Origin: Batillaria attramentaria | Lineage: Eukaryota; Mollusca; Gastropoda; Batillariidae | Assembly: GCA_018292915.2 (NCBI GenBank) | Contig: JACVVK020000013.1 | Span: 347,001 to 411,000 of the forward strand | Direction: 5' to 3' | DNA: 64,000 nt | Shown here: piece by piece, positions 1-11,634 of the stretch | How the letters are laid out: the number at the start of each line of letters is the position of its first letter | How positions within the stretch are numbered: the first letter of the stretch is position 1 | Made by a program: the position numbers and the translations under genes | Notes under the pieces: model-generated | The model's database searches: none | What the model was told of the DNA's origin: nothing | The model's input: only the letters and a program-made list of their open reading frames with translations

Positions 1-652
1 CGCTTAGCGGCAGCAGGCTTACACTGCTTCGTCCTCCAGCCCTGCGGCGCCATGAGCATCTCAGTAGAGATGGATATGTGCGCCGAGGAGAAGTCTACCA
101 TACCATACCATTCACACGGGCAGACACTCAGACGGACCAGAACAAATTACCTCAACTGTCGTCCCCCGCCCGATCCGCTGGTTGGTCGCATTAAAAAGCC
201 GTTCGTTTGCCGATTTTAAAGTGCATTTACCCCTGCCGGTATACATGAGCTATGCCTCTACCCCCCCCCCCCTCCCCTTCGTCCCCCATCCTCCACCCTC
301 CACCACCATCCCACCCTCCCCTCCCACCTAAAAGAAATAAAGAAGAGAACAGGAGATGCCGACCTCCAAATCTTTCTGCGTAAACGGAATTTTTCCTTAT
401 CATGATCTCAGACGAGGAAAAGACTCCAGTGTAGAATGGAGTTTGCAAACTACATGTCCTGAATATTTATTGGCTTTGGCCGAGGTATCGCGGATCTTTC
501 TCTATTTTTGCCGTAGATGTGTCGCGTTCAAGATGAATGGTGCCCTCGAGACGATCTTTCGTTTTCTTGAAAAGCATCAGACTTTCCCTCCTGATCTTTG
601 TGGGCGTGTGGATCCCTCCAGCTCTCTTCAATCGCCTTGTCGTATTTTATCG

Positions 653-653
<1 letters not shown>
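1..653. other. Unique noncoding sequence
   Basis: No gene recognised. It contains a C-rich stretch at 260-330. A 55-codon ORF at 52-219 has a good Kozak context (GGCGCCATGA) but no recognisable homology. Confidence 0.6.

Positions 654-709
<56 letters not shown>
654..709 (+). repeat. (TG)28 microsatellite
   Basis: Uninterrupted TG tract. Confidence 0.99.
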
Positions 710-710
<1 letters not shown>

Positions 711-3120
711 TTTGAAGGGAATGTTTGTGGGCGCGTATTTGCAAAACGTGTGGGCGGGTGACGGCCTTGCCGCGTTATGTTTTTCCTGGACATGTTTTCG
801 TCCGTTTTGCACACATTTTTTTTTTTTAATCTTTTAATCTTTTTTCTCCTTTTTTTTTTCCTTTTTGGCCAAACCTCCTTCCGTCCCCACGACAACAGAG
901 TCGCTTGGAAGGCGTCATATTTTGGTTCAGCTGACCGTAATGACATTATGCCGACAGGCAAGTGGTGGCAAGAAATGGGGCGCGCCCTGCACCCTCCACC
1001 CATCATGGCCGCCAGCACCTTCAGTTCCAGACTGTCACACACCCATTCACTGTGAAGAGCAGGGGATGACCTCTTCAGCAAGGGAGAGAATATTGTTTTG
1101 TCTCCCCTTCAGTCGGGGACAGTGGTGCTGGAAACAATTTACACGAGGTTTCGGTGAGAACTGGTGGAGGGAGGGATGGCGGTTGACGGGATGGCCAGCG
1201 GCTGTGCCATCGATTGTTCCGTCTCCAGAATGACCTTGAGGACACTTGAGCAGATCCAACCAGTGATTAATCTCGCAGGTTTCTGTCTGTCGCTTTTCCC
1301 TTTGGTTTTTCACACACGTTAATAGTGCAAAAAATATTTCCCCATCCTACAAACCAGAGACAGTTGTCAGAGTAGAAAAATAAGGTCCAGAACAGGCCTA
1401 GAGGTCACCAGACAAAAACAGTTGTCTGCTTCATTAAATTAATGTGTGGCTCGTTTTTGCGTTTGGCGGTGACTTCACAGGCACAAAGAGAAAATTGACG
1501 TAATTATTTCACAGGCAAAAACATTCAGAAAGAAAAGAACAAACTGGCAAATGTTTGGACAAAACATAATTATTAGATGTGATAATAACTGGGACAAAAT
1601 ACGCTACCCTTAAGTAACCACGACAAAACTGACACAAGCCTCCCCGCTAATAATGAACTGACTGCATTTGTCGTACACCAAGCCAAAAATGAAGAACAGA
1701 GCTCCCAGTGAAAACTTACACCAGATTAAGTGGGTGGAGCTAGCTTAATTTACTGCAACAAGCATGGTAAATAGAGTTTTCACAGTGAGTTCGTGTCCCC
1801 GATGGTGGAAAATACACTACACGAATTTGTTGATTTCGACCGAAAAACTGCGAGTTTTAACGAGTGTAGTGTATTTACGTAATTAGGAATTGGGAAAATT
1901 ATTTATACCACTTCGGTATCTGTATTCCTTTGATTTGAAAACTGACATCGGCAATGCAAGTGCTTCAGGTGGCATGTCAGACTGAGGTGCTTTACTTCGC
2001 GTTATCTACAGGCTGGGAAAAGTCAGCAGGTCCGCTTTGAAACCTCAGTTTGAGCAAGAAAAGAGAGAAAAAAATCAATGAATAAGTCATAGCAGCACAA
2101 ACAAACAAACAATTAGAATAATAATTTCATAATTACTGATTTAGTTTTGTTTGATGCTCGTAATACGGTACATATCACTCGAATAATCACTGAATCAGTT
2201 TATCTGTGTTCACATGGCAAGAAGTCAGAACTGATGTAACCTGGCAACCGCTCCACGGCTTCTACTATATATACCTTCCGGTACCCATGAGTGTACCACA
2301 ATCTATCTGGATATATTGGATGTGTATAGATGAAAAAAAAAGAAAAAAGAAAGAGAAGGAAAAAAAGAGAAGAAAGAAGAAGAAGAAAAAGAAACTTGAA
2401 CTGGGCTTACGATTGTTAGAAATAGACCAATCGTGGATAAAACTCAGCAAAAGATAAACAATGTTAAACCATGCGTGGTGAATTACGGGTTTTGAAACCA
2501 TGACCTGAAGTAGTAGAAGAGTGGTATACAGATTGTTACAATGCCTTGTGAATACAGCTAGGTGATCGAGACGCAATGCAAACCCTGCGTATCACAATAC
2601 AGATGAGTCACAGGGGAATCAGCGAAAGGCCAACCCACATTGTCAGGAACAATCGATACCAGTTACAGAAAATTAGATATCCATGCATTTGCTTGAAATT
2701 TCTGTGGCTTGGCCTCGGTTTCGTTCAAACTTCATTTAATTGACAGTTGATTGGCTGGAGCGCATGCCCTCTCTCCTGATTTGTCAGGGGAATAATCCAG
2801 AGGGCAGCACGACAGACTGGTGCCCTTGACGTCACATGCGGATTGGGCACACGAAGGACACATGCCCATGGTTCCATTGTCTGGGGCAGAAAAATCAGTC
2901 ACCACTTGATTTCCGTCTCATGCATGGTCGACTTCCTGGTAATAACATGTTGAAATTGTAGTTCCTGCTTGTTCAATGTGGCAAAGAGGCACTGAGATAA
3001 ATTTACATAAAACGTTTCGTTGTATTGAAGAACGTTGAAGAATTGTGTCTTTGAGCTCATACACGTAATATATACAAAGGTATAATTATCTAGAAATATT
3101 ACATTGCTTACCTAGTTTAG
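710..3120. other. Noncoding sequence with homopolymer tracts
   Basis: Poly-T tracts near 818-860, an A/G-rich stretch at 2332-2395, and one short inverted repeat near 1810. No coding signal beyond short spurious ORFs. Confidence 0.6.
1810..1875. repeat. 13-bp inverted repeat with 40-bp loop
   Basis: AAATACACTACAC at 1810-1822 is exactly reversed as GTGTAGTGTATTT at 1863-1875. It could be a minimal MITE remnant or a hairpin; no target duplication was found. Confidence 0.7.
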
Positions 3121-3300
3121 AAATAATAATAATAATAATAATAATAATCGCATTAATATAGGCGCTTTATCCCAAATATTTTGGCTCAAAGCGCCGCGAG
3201 CTAAACCCAACACGCACGCTCACGTGAATCACACGCATTCTCTCACACACAGGACATAAACGTATTACAATCACGTGGTGCGAAGGGTCAGCTCAGCTAT
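3121..3300 (-). mobile_element. 3' tail of an L2/CR1-like retroelement, (ATT)n end
   Basis: On the minus strand it runs through GATTCACGTGAGCGTGCGT and the GCGC-containing tail and ends in (TTA)n. The same 19-mer occurs in the copy at 16945-17077. Confidence 0.7.
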
Positions 3301-3467
3301 TCAAATTTCGGAATTTAGATATGCATTTATTTTTCAAACTTGGTGGGCTGAACATTTCCAAATAAATGCCAGGGCCTTCATATTGAGATGCACTGATGTC
3401 TTCGGAAAGATATCTTTATAAGAGAAGCATGACTGGCCAGGACAACGAAAAACAAAAGTTCTTTGTT

Positions 3468-4304
<837 letters not shown>

Positions 4305-4410
4305 TTGCTTGATTTTAAAGCCAAACTGAAAACCTTACTCAGACTGTCCGATGACTAGTTTACCATAGATCTTCCACCGTTCTGAGCCCTCGTGCTGGTG
4401 GAATGGCAGG

Positions 4411-4485
<75 letters not shown>

Positions 4486-4608
4486 GTGTCAGTACGCGTT
4501 ATGTACTTTTGTGTTATGGTTTAGACTGTATTTGTGAAGCGCCCTGAACTCACTTTGTGGGGATACTGCGCTATACATTATCATTTATTATTATTATTAT
4601 TATTACTC
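4305..4608 (+). mobile_element. Decayed 3' end of an L2/CR1-like LINE
   Basis: Near 4309 a frame reads LDFKAKLKTLLRL, which resembles the end of a LINE reverse transcriptase (SFKxxLKTHLF). It is followed by 3'UTR-like sequence with an embedded (TG)n, the words GAAGCGCCCTG and GCGCTATACATTATC, and a terminal (TTA)n. Confidence 0.6.
4412..4484 (+). repeat. (TG)n microsatellite
   Basis: About 73 bp of TG, inside the LINE 3' end. Confidence 0.99.
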
Positions 4609-5332
4609 CATACCGCACGTCACCCATTCCTTCAAAGTGCTGCTGTATGCCTCATCAAACTAGCCTACCACTGATATCCTGGACTCTGAGTGAACAGAAT
4701 GGTTTCTCATCTATTTCATGAATAGAACTGGTGCATGCCTGGCAGGATTTACTTTAATCATTTAGTATGCCAGAAGCTACGTATGCTCGGAGTATTCGCG
4801 TAGCCTGGCGTCGCATGAATGATTCTGAGATTTCTTTCGCGTATGCAGGAATGGTCCGGGATACTTTCTGCGTACAGAAGTCTATAATAATACACCAGAC
4901 CGAGATTCTCAACCACTATTAATCGGCTTTGTGGAAGATGAACTGGCTGCCCACACAAATCGTACCCTGGCTCGTTCTTGCGTACGCGAAACATGCACCT
5001 GAGTAATTGTAGTGTGTGTGGGGGTGGGGGAGGGGGGGGGGTTGAGGCATGGGGGGAGGTACCCTGGCGTGTAGCACCGGCTGCTTTAAGAGCGCTGCAG
5101 TTCATCCATTATAAACGGTCTAATTACTTACCGTACAACCCTACGTATATCACGGATTTCCCCCTCTCAGCCGGCGCCTAACCACACCCACTCATTCGAA
5201 TGGCCACCCCACCCTCTTGCCAATACTCTACCGTCCGTTACGCCGCACAGGCAAACCTCTCTATACTGCCCATTTCATTTCATGCAGGAAACATTTAACA
5301 GAAGGGTGATGTCAAACTTAAAGCCAGATTCA
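4609..5332. other. Unique noncoding sequence
   Basis: A G-rich run lies at 5018-5043. No gene seen. Confidence 0.6.
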
Positions 5333-5386
5333 ATTTTGATGTTACCCGTATATGGTGGACAAGGACGTGAAACACCCACCCACCCT
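5333..5386 (+). mobile_element. SINE family A, 3' fragment
   Basis: Matches the 3' part (GATGTTACCCGTATATGGTGG, ACGTGAAACACCCACCC) of the full SINEs at 8678 and 29595. The tRNA head is missing. Confidence 0.8.
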
Positions 5387-5522
5387 TGCAATGTGTTTGC
5401 GTATAGTTCTCAGTGTGTGCTGAGTCGGATCACGTTATCTATGAGCCCGGGTGCTTGAGTTGCTAGTTTCTACAGGAGCTAATGCCACCGGTTTTATGCT
5501 CACAGATTGTTCTGAGCTGTTT

Positions 5523-5848
5523 GCTGGCTAATTCCATCTTTGCTAAGCCTACTTATGTTCTGAAACTGTTTCGCTCGTAAGTGCGCCTGTACGTTCGAAA
5601 TACTCTATCTTAGTACACCTAATGTGATACAATATTGTTTACATTTTGCGCGAGAGGTCGAACAATCAAATTCCAAGATTGTTGTTACACCACTGGAGCG
5701 CTCGGTGTGGTCGCCGCGTCATTGAATACGCGTCTGTTGGCTCAGTGCCAGCATTACAGACGCTGTCACTGACCAGGTGTCCAAGTGGTGTGATGATATA
5801 TATACCACGTAAACAGCTAAGAGCGATCGCTGAGCATAAAAAATAGTA
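5523..5848 (+). repeat. Dispersed repeat, copy 1 of 2
   Basis: Shares long blocks with 41882-42100, for example GGCTCAGTGCCAGCAT and CAGACGCTGTCACTGACCAG. Relative to copy 2 it contains about 110 extra bp near 5595-5705. Nature unknown. Confidence 0.85.
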
Positions 5849-6322
5849 GCAGTAGTCCCCATAAGCAATAGTAATACATCAATGAAACGTGTGAAATATT
5901 TGCCCGGGTAGGTAGGTCTTTGCACGTTGAATATCTTCTGTTTTACCACGGGGCGCTATTTACAGGTGGCCGCTTGAACAGGCGTGGCCGTAGCATGAGT
6001 GTACCCTGTGTGGACTGAATGGCGCGGTAAAATCGTTACGGGGCCTGGCGTACGGAGTGTGTTGCACTGTATTTGTCATTTTCCTGTAATCGCATTGCCG
6101 ATACAGCTGTACTGCCTACCCTCACCCACTTTTACGATCTACAACTATAAATATTAATGCCGGTGTTACACGTGGAATTCACTCCCCAGGGGTAACGACT
6201 CCGGGGCACTTTTGGAATACGCAGGAACGTCTACGGGATACTTTTGAATGCGATTTCGCTTTTAAGACTCTGTAAATCGGAGTGGCGAAAACAGCCACCA
6301 AACAACCAACAGGTGAAGTTCA

Positions 6323-6333
6323 AACACACACAC

Positions 6334-6395
<62 letters not shown>
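6323..6395 (+). repeat. (CA)n microsatellite
   Basis: CA tract with one CG interruption. Confidence 0.99.
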
Positions 6396-6397
<2 letters not shown>

Positions 6398-6399
6398 CA

Positions 6400-6474
6400 G
6401 GGTGTCTGGGAGTTTAACGCCCTTTTCCACCACGTAAGGGTGATATTAAAGACGGGGCAACGAGAAAAATGAGA
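6400..6474 (-). mobile_element. SINE family A, 3' fragment between two microsatellites
   Basis: Antisense copy of the SINE 3' part (GGGAGTTTAACGCCC, CCACCACGTAAGGGTG, GGGGCAACGAGAAAAA). It is bounded on both sides by simple repeats. Confidence 0.85.
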
Positions 6475-6504
6475 GAGAGACAGAGCGAGAGAGAGAGAGA
6501 GAGA

Positions 6505-6565
<61 letters not shown>
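6475..6565 (+). repeat. Compound (GA)n-(CA)n microsatellite
   Basis: Imperfect GA followed by about 60 bp of CA. Confidence 0.98.
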
Positions 6566-6568
<3 letters not shown>

Positions 6569-7059
6569 TATCCTTCCTGCGTACGCGCCCCCCCCCCCCC
6601 CCCCAAAAAAAAAAAAAAATCCCAGAAACTTGCAGGGGACTCGATTAGGTTAAGCACACAGTGAAGGTTTATCTACCCAGCTGTTTCATGCTCTGCACTT
6701 TGTCGATCGCCATTAATTTCATGCACCAATTGCGTTGTATTGCTGACGGAAATTACCCGTGTGATGCCCTCTCTCAACCTGGAGTGTCCACCCATTATCC
6801 AGTTCTCTGTAACACTACCACACGCTTATTGCAAATCCTTTTCGCTCTAATAGGCTTCAGCGGGCCTCAGAGTTACGTTCAGCTACACAATTCAACCTTC
6901 ACTTAATTACCTACGTGTGTGCCACTCACTCGTAAGAACTTAAAATCGTTGTGTGGCCGTCAGGCTCATGACACAAGGGAGACGTTTTTGTTCGAACAAA
7001 CACGCAAAACAGCTCAAAACACGCTCCGGGAACGTAAGGACGAGGGGACGTTGTAGCTG
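6566..7059. other. Unique noncoding sequence
   Basis: Starts with adjacent C and A runs (6589-6619); nothing else recognised. Confidence 0.6.
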
Positions 7060-7159
7060 CATGTCACACGAGAAACATGGGAAAAAGCACCATGTTCGCT
7101 GTTAGTTCGGGCTAAAACAACAACAACAACATCAACAACAAAACTCTCGTGTGACATCA
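7060..7159. mobile_element. Short hairpin MITE-like element
   Basis: ATGTCACACGAGA near 7061 is inverted as TCTCGTGTGACAT near 7145, about 100 bp in all, with an (AAC)n core. The terminal word is shared with the element at 45979-46486. Confidence 0.55.
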
Positions 7160-7504
7160 GTGTTAGTGTGCTGTTATGCAATCGTAGCATAGGCCCATAT
7201 ATTATTCAAGCTTTAGGGTGGAGTATCACGCACTGAAATGTCACCTGAATCTCCTACACATTAATTGTAACACTTACATAACCTTGTGTACAATTACTGT
7301 AACAATATCTAGGAAATTAGCAAATTACTATAATTGTAAATGACGCATGCCAGTGTTGTCTACAATTACTGTCGCAGACATGACACCCGCGACCCGTCCT
7401 TGACTGAGTAACCATTTCTGAATGCATGCACACATGTGGGTGTCAACTTTATGGTCAGTGTGTGCATGTCTGTTCATGGTTGTATAATGTGCGTGAGTGT
7501 GAGT

Positions 7505-7584
7505 GAGTGATAGGCGCACTGAGTTTTATTTACAGAAATGCGCCCTACAAATACCATTTATTATTATTATTATTATTATTATTC
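7505..7584 (+). mobile_element. Retroelement 3' tail, (TTA)n end
   Basis: AGGCGCACTGAG and AATGCGCCCTACAAAT precede (TTA)n, as in the LINE tails at 4530-4608 and 9230-9290. Confidence 0.5.
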
Positions 7585-7696
7585 AGTCATCCTGATATTG
7601 CATTTTCCGCACATTGAAGCACTCTGTTCAAGACCGGTAGTGGTATGAGTGAAAGTTCACACAGTGTGTTCATACCTAGCCTTACTGCGGTTGCAC

Positions 7697-8300
7697 GTGT
7701 GCACGAAATGTGCGTGTTGACTAAACCGTGTTCGATCGTTTCCCGCCCCCCACCCCCACCCACCGGTGCCCCTTCGCTACTAGCTCCCACCCCCAGCCCA
7801 GCGAGTGATGACAGATCTGTCCACAGGATATCGGAATATACGGACTATTGTGTACGCTGGTGCCAGCCGTGTGCACGAAATGAACGTGTTGACTTAACAG
7901 TGTCCAATCGTTACACAAACTCTGCTACTACGCTCCCCCCCCCCCCCTCAACCTCCCCTGCAACTACCTCCTCGGCACCCTACGCACTGGTAGCAAGTAA
8001 AGGCCAGATCCGCCCCCTGCCGGGATTTCGGAATGACTGTTTTGTGTACACAGTGTGACTGAACTAAACCATGTCCAGTCGTTACACATACCCTCCTGCC
8101 CTCTCCTCAACGCCCTCCTTCTACCCCCCCCCCCCCCCACACACACACACACGCAAACACACGTACGTACATACTGTGACCCCGCCCTCTCACCCCAACC
8201 CATTCCGCCAATCGCTACCGGCACCACCCACCCCCCAACCCCCCACTCCCCCACCCCAAGCCCAGCGAGTGATGGTCAGATCTGGGCATTGGATCGATGG
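7697..8300 (+). repeat. Three degenerate tandem units of about 170-250 bp with embedded poly-C
   Basis: Units start near 7697, 7869 and 8052. Shared words include GTGCACGAAATG, GTGTTGACT and AGCCCAGCGAGTGATG. Each unit holds a C-rich run of different length. Confidence 0.75.
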
Positions 8301-8677
8301 CGACCCCATCACACTTTCTATTCCGCCAGCAATCGACCGGTCACGTGATGGAGCGGTGTCCGGCGGCCTGTCCTGTCAGACCGGTCAGCTTGTCTGGTCA
8401 GTACCGGACACCGTCTGGAACAGCCGCCAGATATTGCCAGATAGCGCTTCACGTGTTGCCTGTGCTGGCCACTCGGACGGAAAGTGCTTGCTGAAGCTGC
8501 ACAAATGGCAAGGTCGTGATGACTAGAGTCTGGAGGGAGGAGGGCAGAACTAGAAGAAATGGGTGGGCGCATGGAGGTTAACCCACCTTTGCCTGAATTG
8601 TAGTCTAGGGACGAAGTGCTGATTCCCTTTTGTTTGTTTATGTGTTTGTTCCCTTGTTGTTAAGTTCATGCCTTCAT

Positions 8678-8850
8678 ATGGAGCCGGGGTGGCCGAATGG
8701 TAGAGCGTTGGACTTCTAATGCTCGGGTCGTGAGTTCGTATCCCGGCTGGGGCCAAATATTTGTGCTGGCTTTTTCATTGTTGCCCCGTCTTTGATATCA
8801 CCCGTATGTGGTGGAAAAGGACGTTAACCACCCCCCCCCACCCCCACCCT
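8678..8850 (+). mobile_element. Full-length tRNA-derived SINE, family A, with 10-bp target duplication
   Basis: Head GAGCCGGGGTGGCCGAATGG contains a pol III A box, and GAGTTCGTATCC near 8731 is a B box. The SINE body follows (AAATATTTGTGCTGGC, GTGGTGGAAAAGGACG), ending in C-rich CACCC. ATGCCTTCAT at 8668-8677 is repeated at 8851-8860. The right duplication abuts LINE sequence. Confidence 0.93.
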
Positions 8851-9079
8851 ATGCCTTCATGCTTCGTTCTGCCGTTGACAATCGGAAACTCCGTATCCAT
8901 CATCAGTGTCAGAACAAAGACCTTTGGACAGTGTAGTTTTTCATACCAGGGTCCGACTTGTTGGAATGATCTCCCAGCATCAGTCAGATATGCAGACACA
9001 AAACCACCCTTCAAGCAAATCTGAAAACCCACCTCTTCGCGGCCCTCAACCAATAGCTGTTGCCAGATCATCTTGCTGG

Positions 9080-9116
<37 letters not shown>

Positions 9117-9290
9117 AGCCGGGTGCCTGGTAGGCCGTGTGCGATGCTGCACATTAAGTGTTTGTAGTTAAATGTATGTGTTGAGGAATGTTGCGTGTGT
9201 TTCTGGGTGACTGCGTGTTGATTGTAAGAGCTCCTGCGGGAGGGAGGGCGTCCCTTATTATTGTTATTATTGTTATTATTATTATTCAGT
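8851..9290 (+). mobile_element. L2/CR1-like LINE 3' end with broken reverse-transcriptase C-terminus
   Basis: Three frames carry successive parts of a LINE ORF2 C-terminus: LRSAVDNRKLRI, then SVRTKTFGQCSFSYQGPTCWNDLPASVRYADTKPPFK, then LKTHLFAALNQ and a stop. At least two frameshifts separate them, so the copy is dead. A 3'UTR with (GT)n and a terminal (TTATT)n follows. The assignment to the CR1/L2 group rests on the motif FSYQGPxxWNxLPxSVR...FKxxLKTHLF. Confidence 0.85.
9082..9113 (+). repeat. (GT)n microsatellite
   Basis: 32 bp GT inside the LINE 3'UTR. Confidence 0.98.
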
Positions 9291-9875
9291 TAATAAATTA
9301 GTATTATTATTATTTAGGTCATAAATTTTCAAACATCTATTTCCAATAAATCTGTACAAAAATAGCAGCAAAAAAAAAAAAAAAAAGTTTCCGAAAAACT
9401 TTGGCCAGTGGATTACCAAATGCACTATACAAGCTCCCGATCAGTCCACCACTAAATATAGCCTGCATCGCATTGAAGTCGTAATTGTCAGCGAGAGCAC
9501 ACGAATGTTCTTGACAACTGAACTCTGTTTGACCTGATTAGGCAACTCGCTTCAAGTGGGAGAAGATTACGGAATCAGAGCAGTCATATTGAAGAGAAGA
9601 TTATAGACCAGCTTAAAAGAGAGAAATTCTGTCGGGACTGTCAGTTGAGAGATCTAACAAATCACGAAATACCAGAGGCCAGAGATCGGTCAGACATTAT
9701 GTCTCGCGTTTTTACCCCCCCCCCCCCCCCCACTCCCCCTTCCCCTCCCCGGGCGGGAAAGATCGGAAATGTAACGATGTGGTCTGAAATTAATGCTATC
9801 AATGCCTTTCATCTTCGTCTCATTTTCTTCGACGGCAGAATCGCGGGTGAGGACAGCACCTTCACGAATGTTCCT

Positions 9876-10100
9876 CACTTTCAAAGACCAAAACTTGAAA
9901 TGGAAGGTCACTAATGCTGTGATTCATATCAAAGCCACCCAAAACGAAACCACACCTACGCGAACGCTGGCTGTTTTCAAAGACATCAAAACGTGAAAGG
10001 TCACTGATTTTGTATTCGTGTGAAAGACGGAAAAAATTAATCCACGCCAACGCAAATGTTGGGAAATTTTGAAAAATGAAAGGCCAGCGTTTTTACATGT
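9876..10100 (+). repeat. Degenerate tandem repeat of about 95 bp
   Basis: The pattern TTTCAAAGAC...AAAAC.TGAAA..GGTCACT recurs near 9878 and 9974, with a weaker third copy near 10065. Confidence 0.45.
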
Positions 10101-10683
10101 ATTCGCCCAAAACGAACCCATTTAAATGACAGGAGAAAGAGAAAACTCAATCAGTTTAAAGTGTTGTTGTTGTTGTTGTTTTTCAAAGCGAAGTAGGTGA
10201 AAATGTCACTCCATCTTTTTTCACGTTAACACAATCCCGAAGAAGGAAATGATTTAAAAAAAACAAAACACAAACACATTTAATCTTTGTTAAAATTGAG
10301 TTTTAAGCCGGTTTCTTCATCAGAGTTCGAGAAAATTCAAGATGAATCTGAGCTGATTCAGTTCCTGAAGATAATTCATTACAGCACAATTTTTGTATGG
10401 CTATTATATTGCATGTGATGTTTTTGTAATTGTTTGTCCATCTATTGTCAGGAGAATGGTAACTGACTAGTATCAGCTTTCTATTCAAATCCATTTATTT
10501 TGTTGCACTTTTTGCAAGTTTTCTGTCGAAAAGGATTCAATTTCGAAATGTATCCTGCCAAATGGAAAGGCATACGGAAACCTTTTGGCGGAGACTTCCT
10601 TTTGGAGTTTGCGTGACATTAATTCTTTGTCATGTCGCAAAGCAACAGTTGCTGCAACTTTCCAAGGAGGCCAAGAAGAAAAA

Positions 10684-10685
<2 letters not shown>

Positions 10686-10764
<79 letters not shown>
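10686..10764 (+). repeat. (GT)n microsatellite
   Basis: About 79 bp of GT followed by (GTT)n. Confidence 0.99.
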
Positions 10765-10765
<1 letters not shown>

Positions 10766-11175
10766 TGATGGTGTTTTTGTTGTTGTTGTTGTTGCTGCTG
10801 CGCTCGTAGCCTGCAAGTCAAGTTTATTTATTCCAACCCTCTGGGAACATAGGAAAAAAAATGAAAAAAAAAAATGAAAAAAAAAACACAAGAAAAAACT
10901 AAAACTAAAACAAAAAAACCCCACCCGATTATGCCAGAGAAAAAAAAATTAGACATAATAATATTTCTGTTGTTGCCTTTTCGTTTTAGACTCTCTCTGG
11001 ACGATGCCAAGGACTCGGAATCGGGATACTTACCTCATATAAATGTTTGATTGTTCTGGATTCGACGGGCCGGTTTCAATTGTTTGGATTTTTGCTTCTC
11101 CACATATCGTGCTCTCCAAGCGCATCAGAGCTCAACAAAAGTGTGTATAGTCCAGAAAGGTTGGAACTGCTAATT

Positions 11176-11334
11176 GTTTGTTTGTTTTTTGTTTGCTTGT
11201 TTGTTTGTTTTTGTTTATTCTTGTGTGTTGTTTGTTTGTTTTTTCTTTGTTTTGTTTTTTGGGTTTTTGTTTGTTTGTTTGTTTGTTTGTTTGTTTGTTT
11301 GTTTTTTTGTTTTTTTTTGTGGGGGGGGGGGGGG
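11176..11334 (+). repeat. (GTTT)n tract ending in poly-G
   Basis: Imperfect GTTT repeats, then a run of 14 G at 11321-11334. Confidence 0.95.
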
Positions 11335-11463
11335 TTGCCGAGGCTTAGCACCAGAGCGCTTCAGAGCTCAACAAAAGTGTGTTTAGTCCAGAAAGAGAGA
11401 GAACTTGATGCACTGACGGTCTTGCTGCACTGTCGTAAGAATGCGTTTCTGGTAACTTCTGGT

Positions 11464-11634
11464 GAAGCCGGGATACCTAAATGGTAGAGCGTTGGACTTC
11501 CAGTGCTCGGGTCGTGGGTTCGAATTCCGCCCGGGGCCAAATATTTTTGCTGACCTTTCTCTCGTTGCCCCGTCTTTGATATCACCCTTACGTGGTGGAA
11601 AAGGACGTTAAGCTCCCAAGCACCCACCCACCCT
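11464..11634 (+). mobile_element. tRNA-derived SINE, family A
   Basis: Near full length: head AAGCCGGGATACCTAAATGG, B box GGTTCGAATTCC, body GGGGCCAAATATTTTTGCTG, tail CACCCACCCACCC. No clear target duplication. Confidence 0.93.

Larger units (their letters stand above)
9291..11463. other. Noncoding sequence with simple repeats
   Basis: Poly-A at 9371-9386, poly-C at 9716-9730, a weak tandem repeat at 9876-10100, (GT)n at 10686 and (GTTT)n at 11176. No gene seen. Confidence 0.6.

Noticed and set aside
52..219. 55-codon ORF with good Kozak context at the left edge
   Set aside because: No homology recognised and no splice or neighbour support; could be part of a gene to the left, but this cannot be shown.
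8681..8755. tRNA gene
   Set aside because: A and B boxes are present, but the segment is the head of a SINE repeated many times with the same body. The same applies at 11464, 29595, 34928, 37617 and 38023.
10296..10330. Hammerhead-like CTGATGA on the minus strand
   Set aside because: CTGATGA is followed by AGAAAC with no stem II hairpin between.
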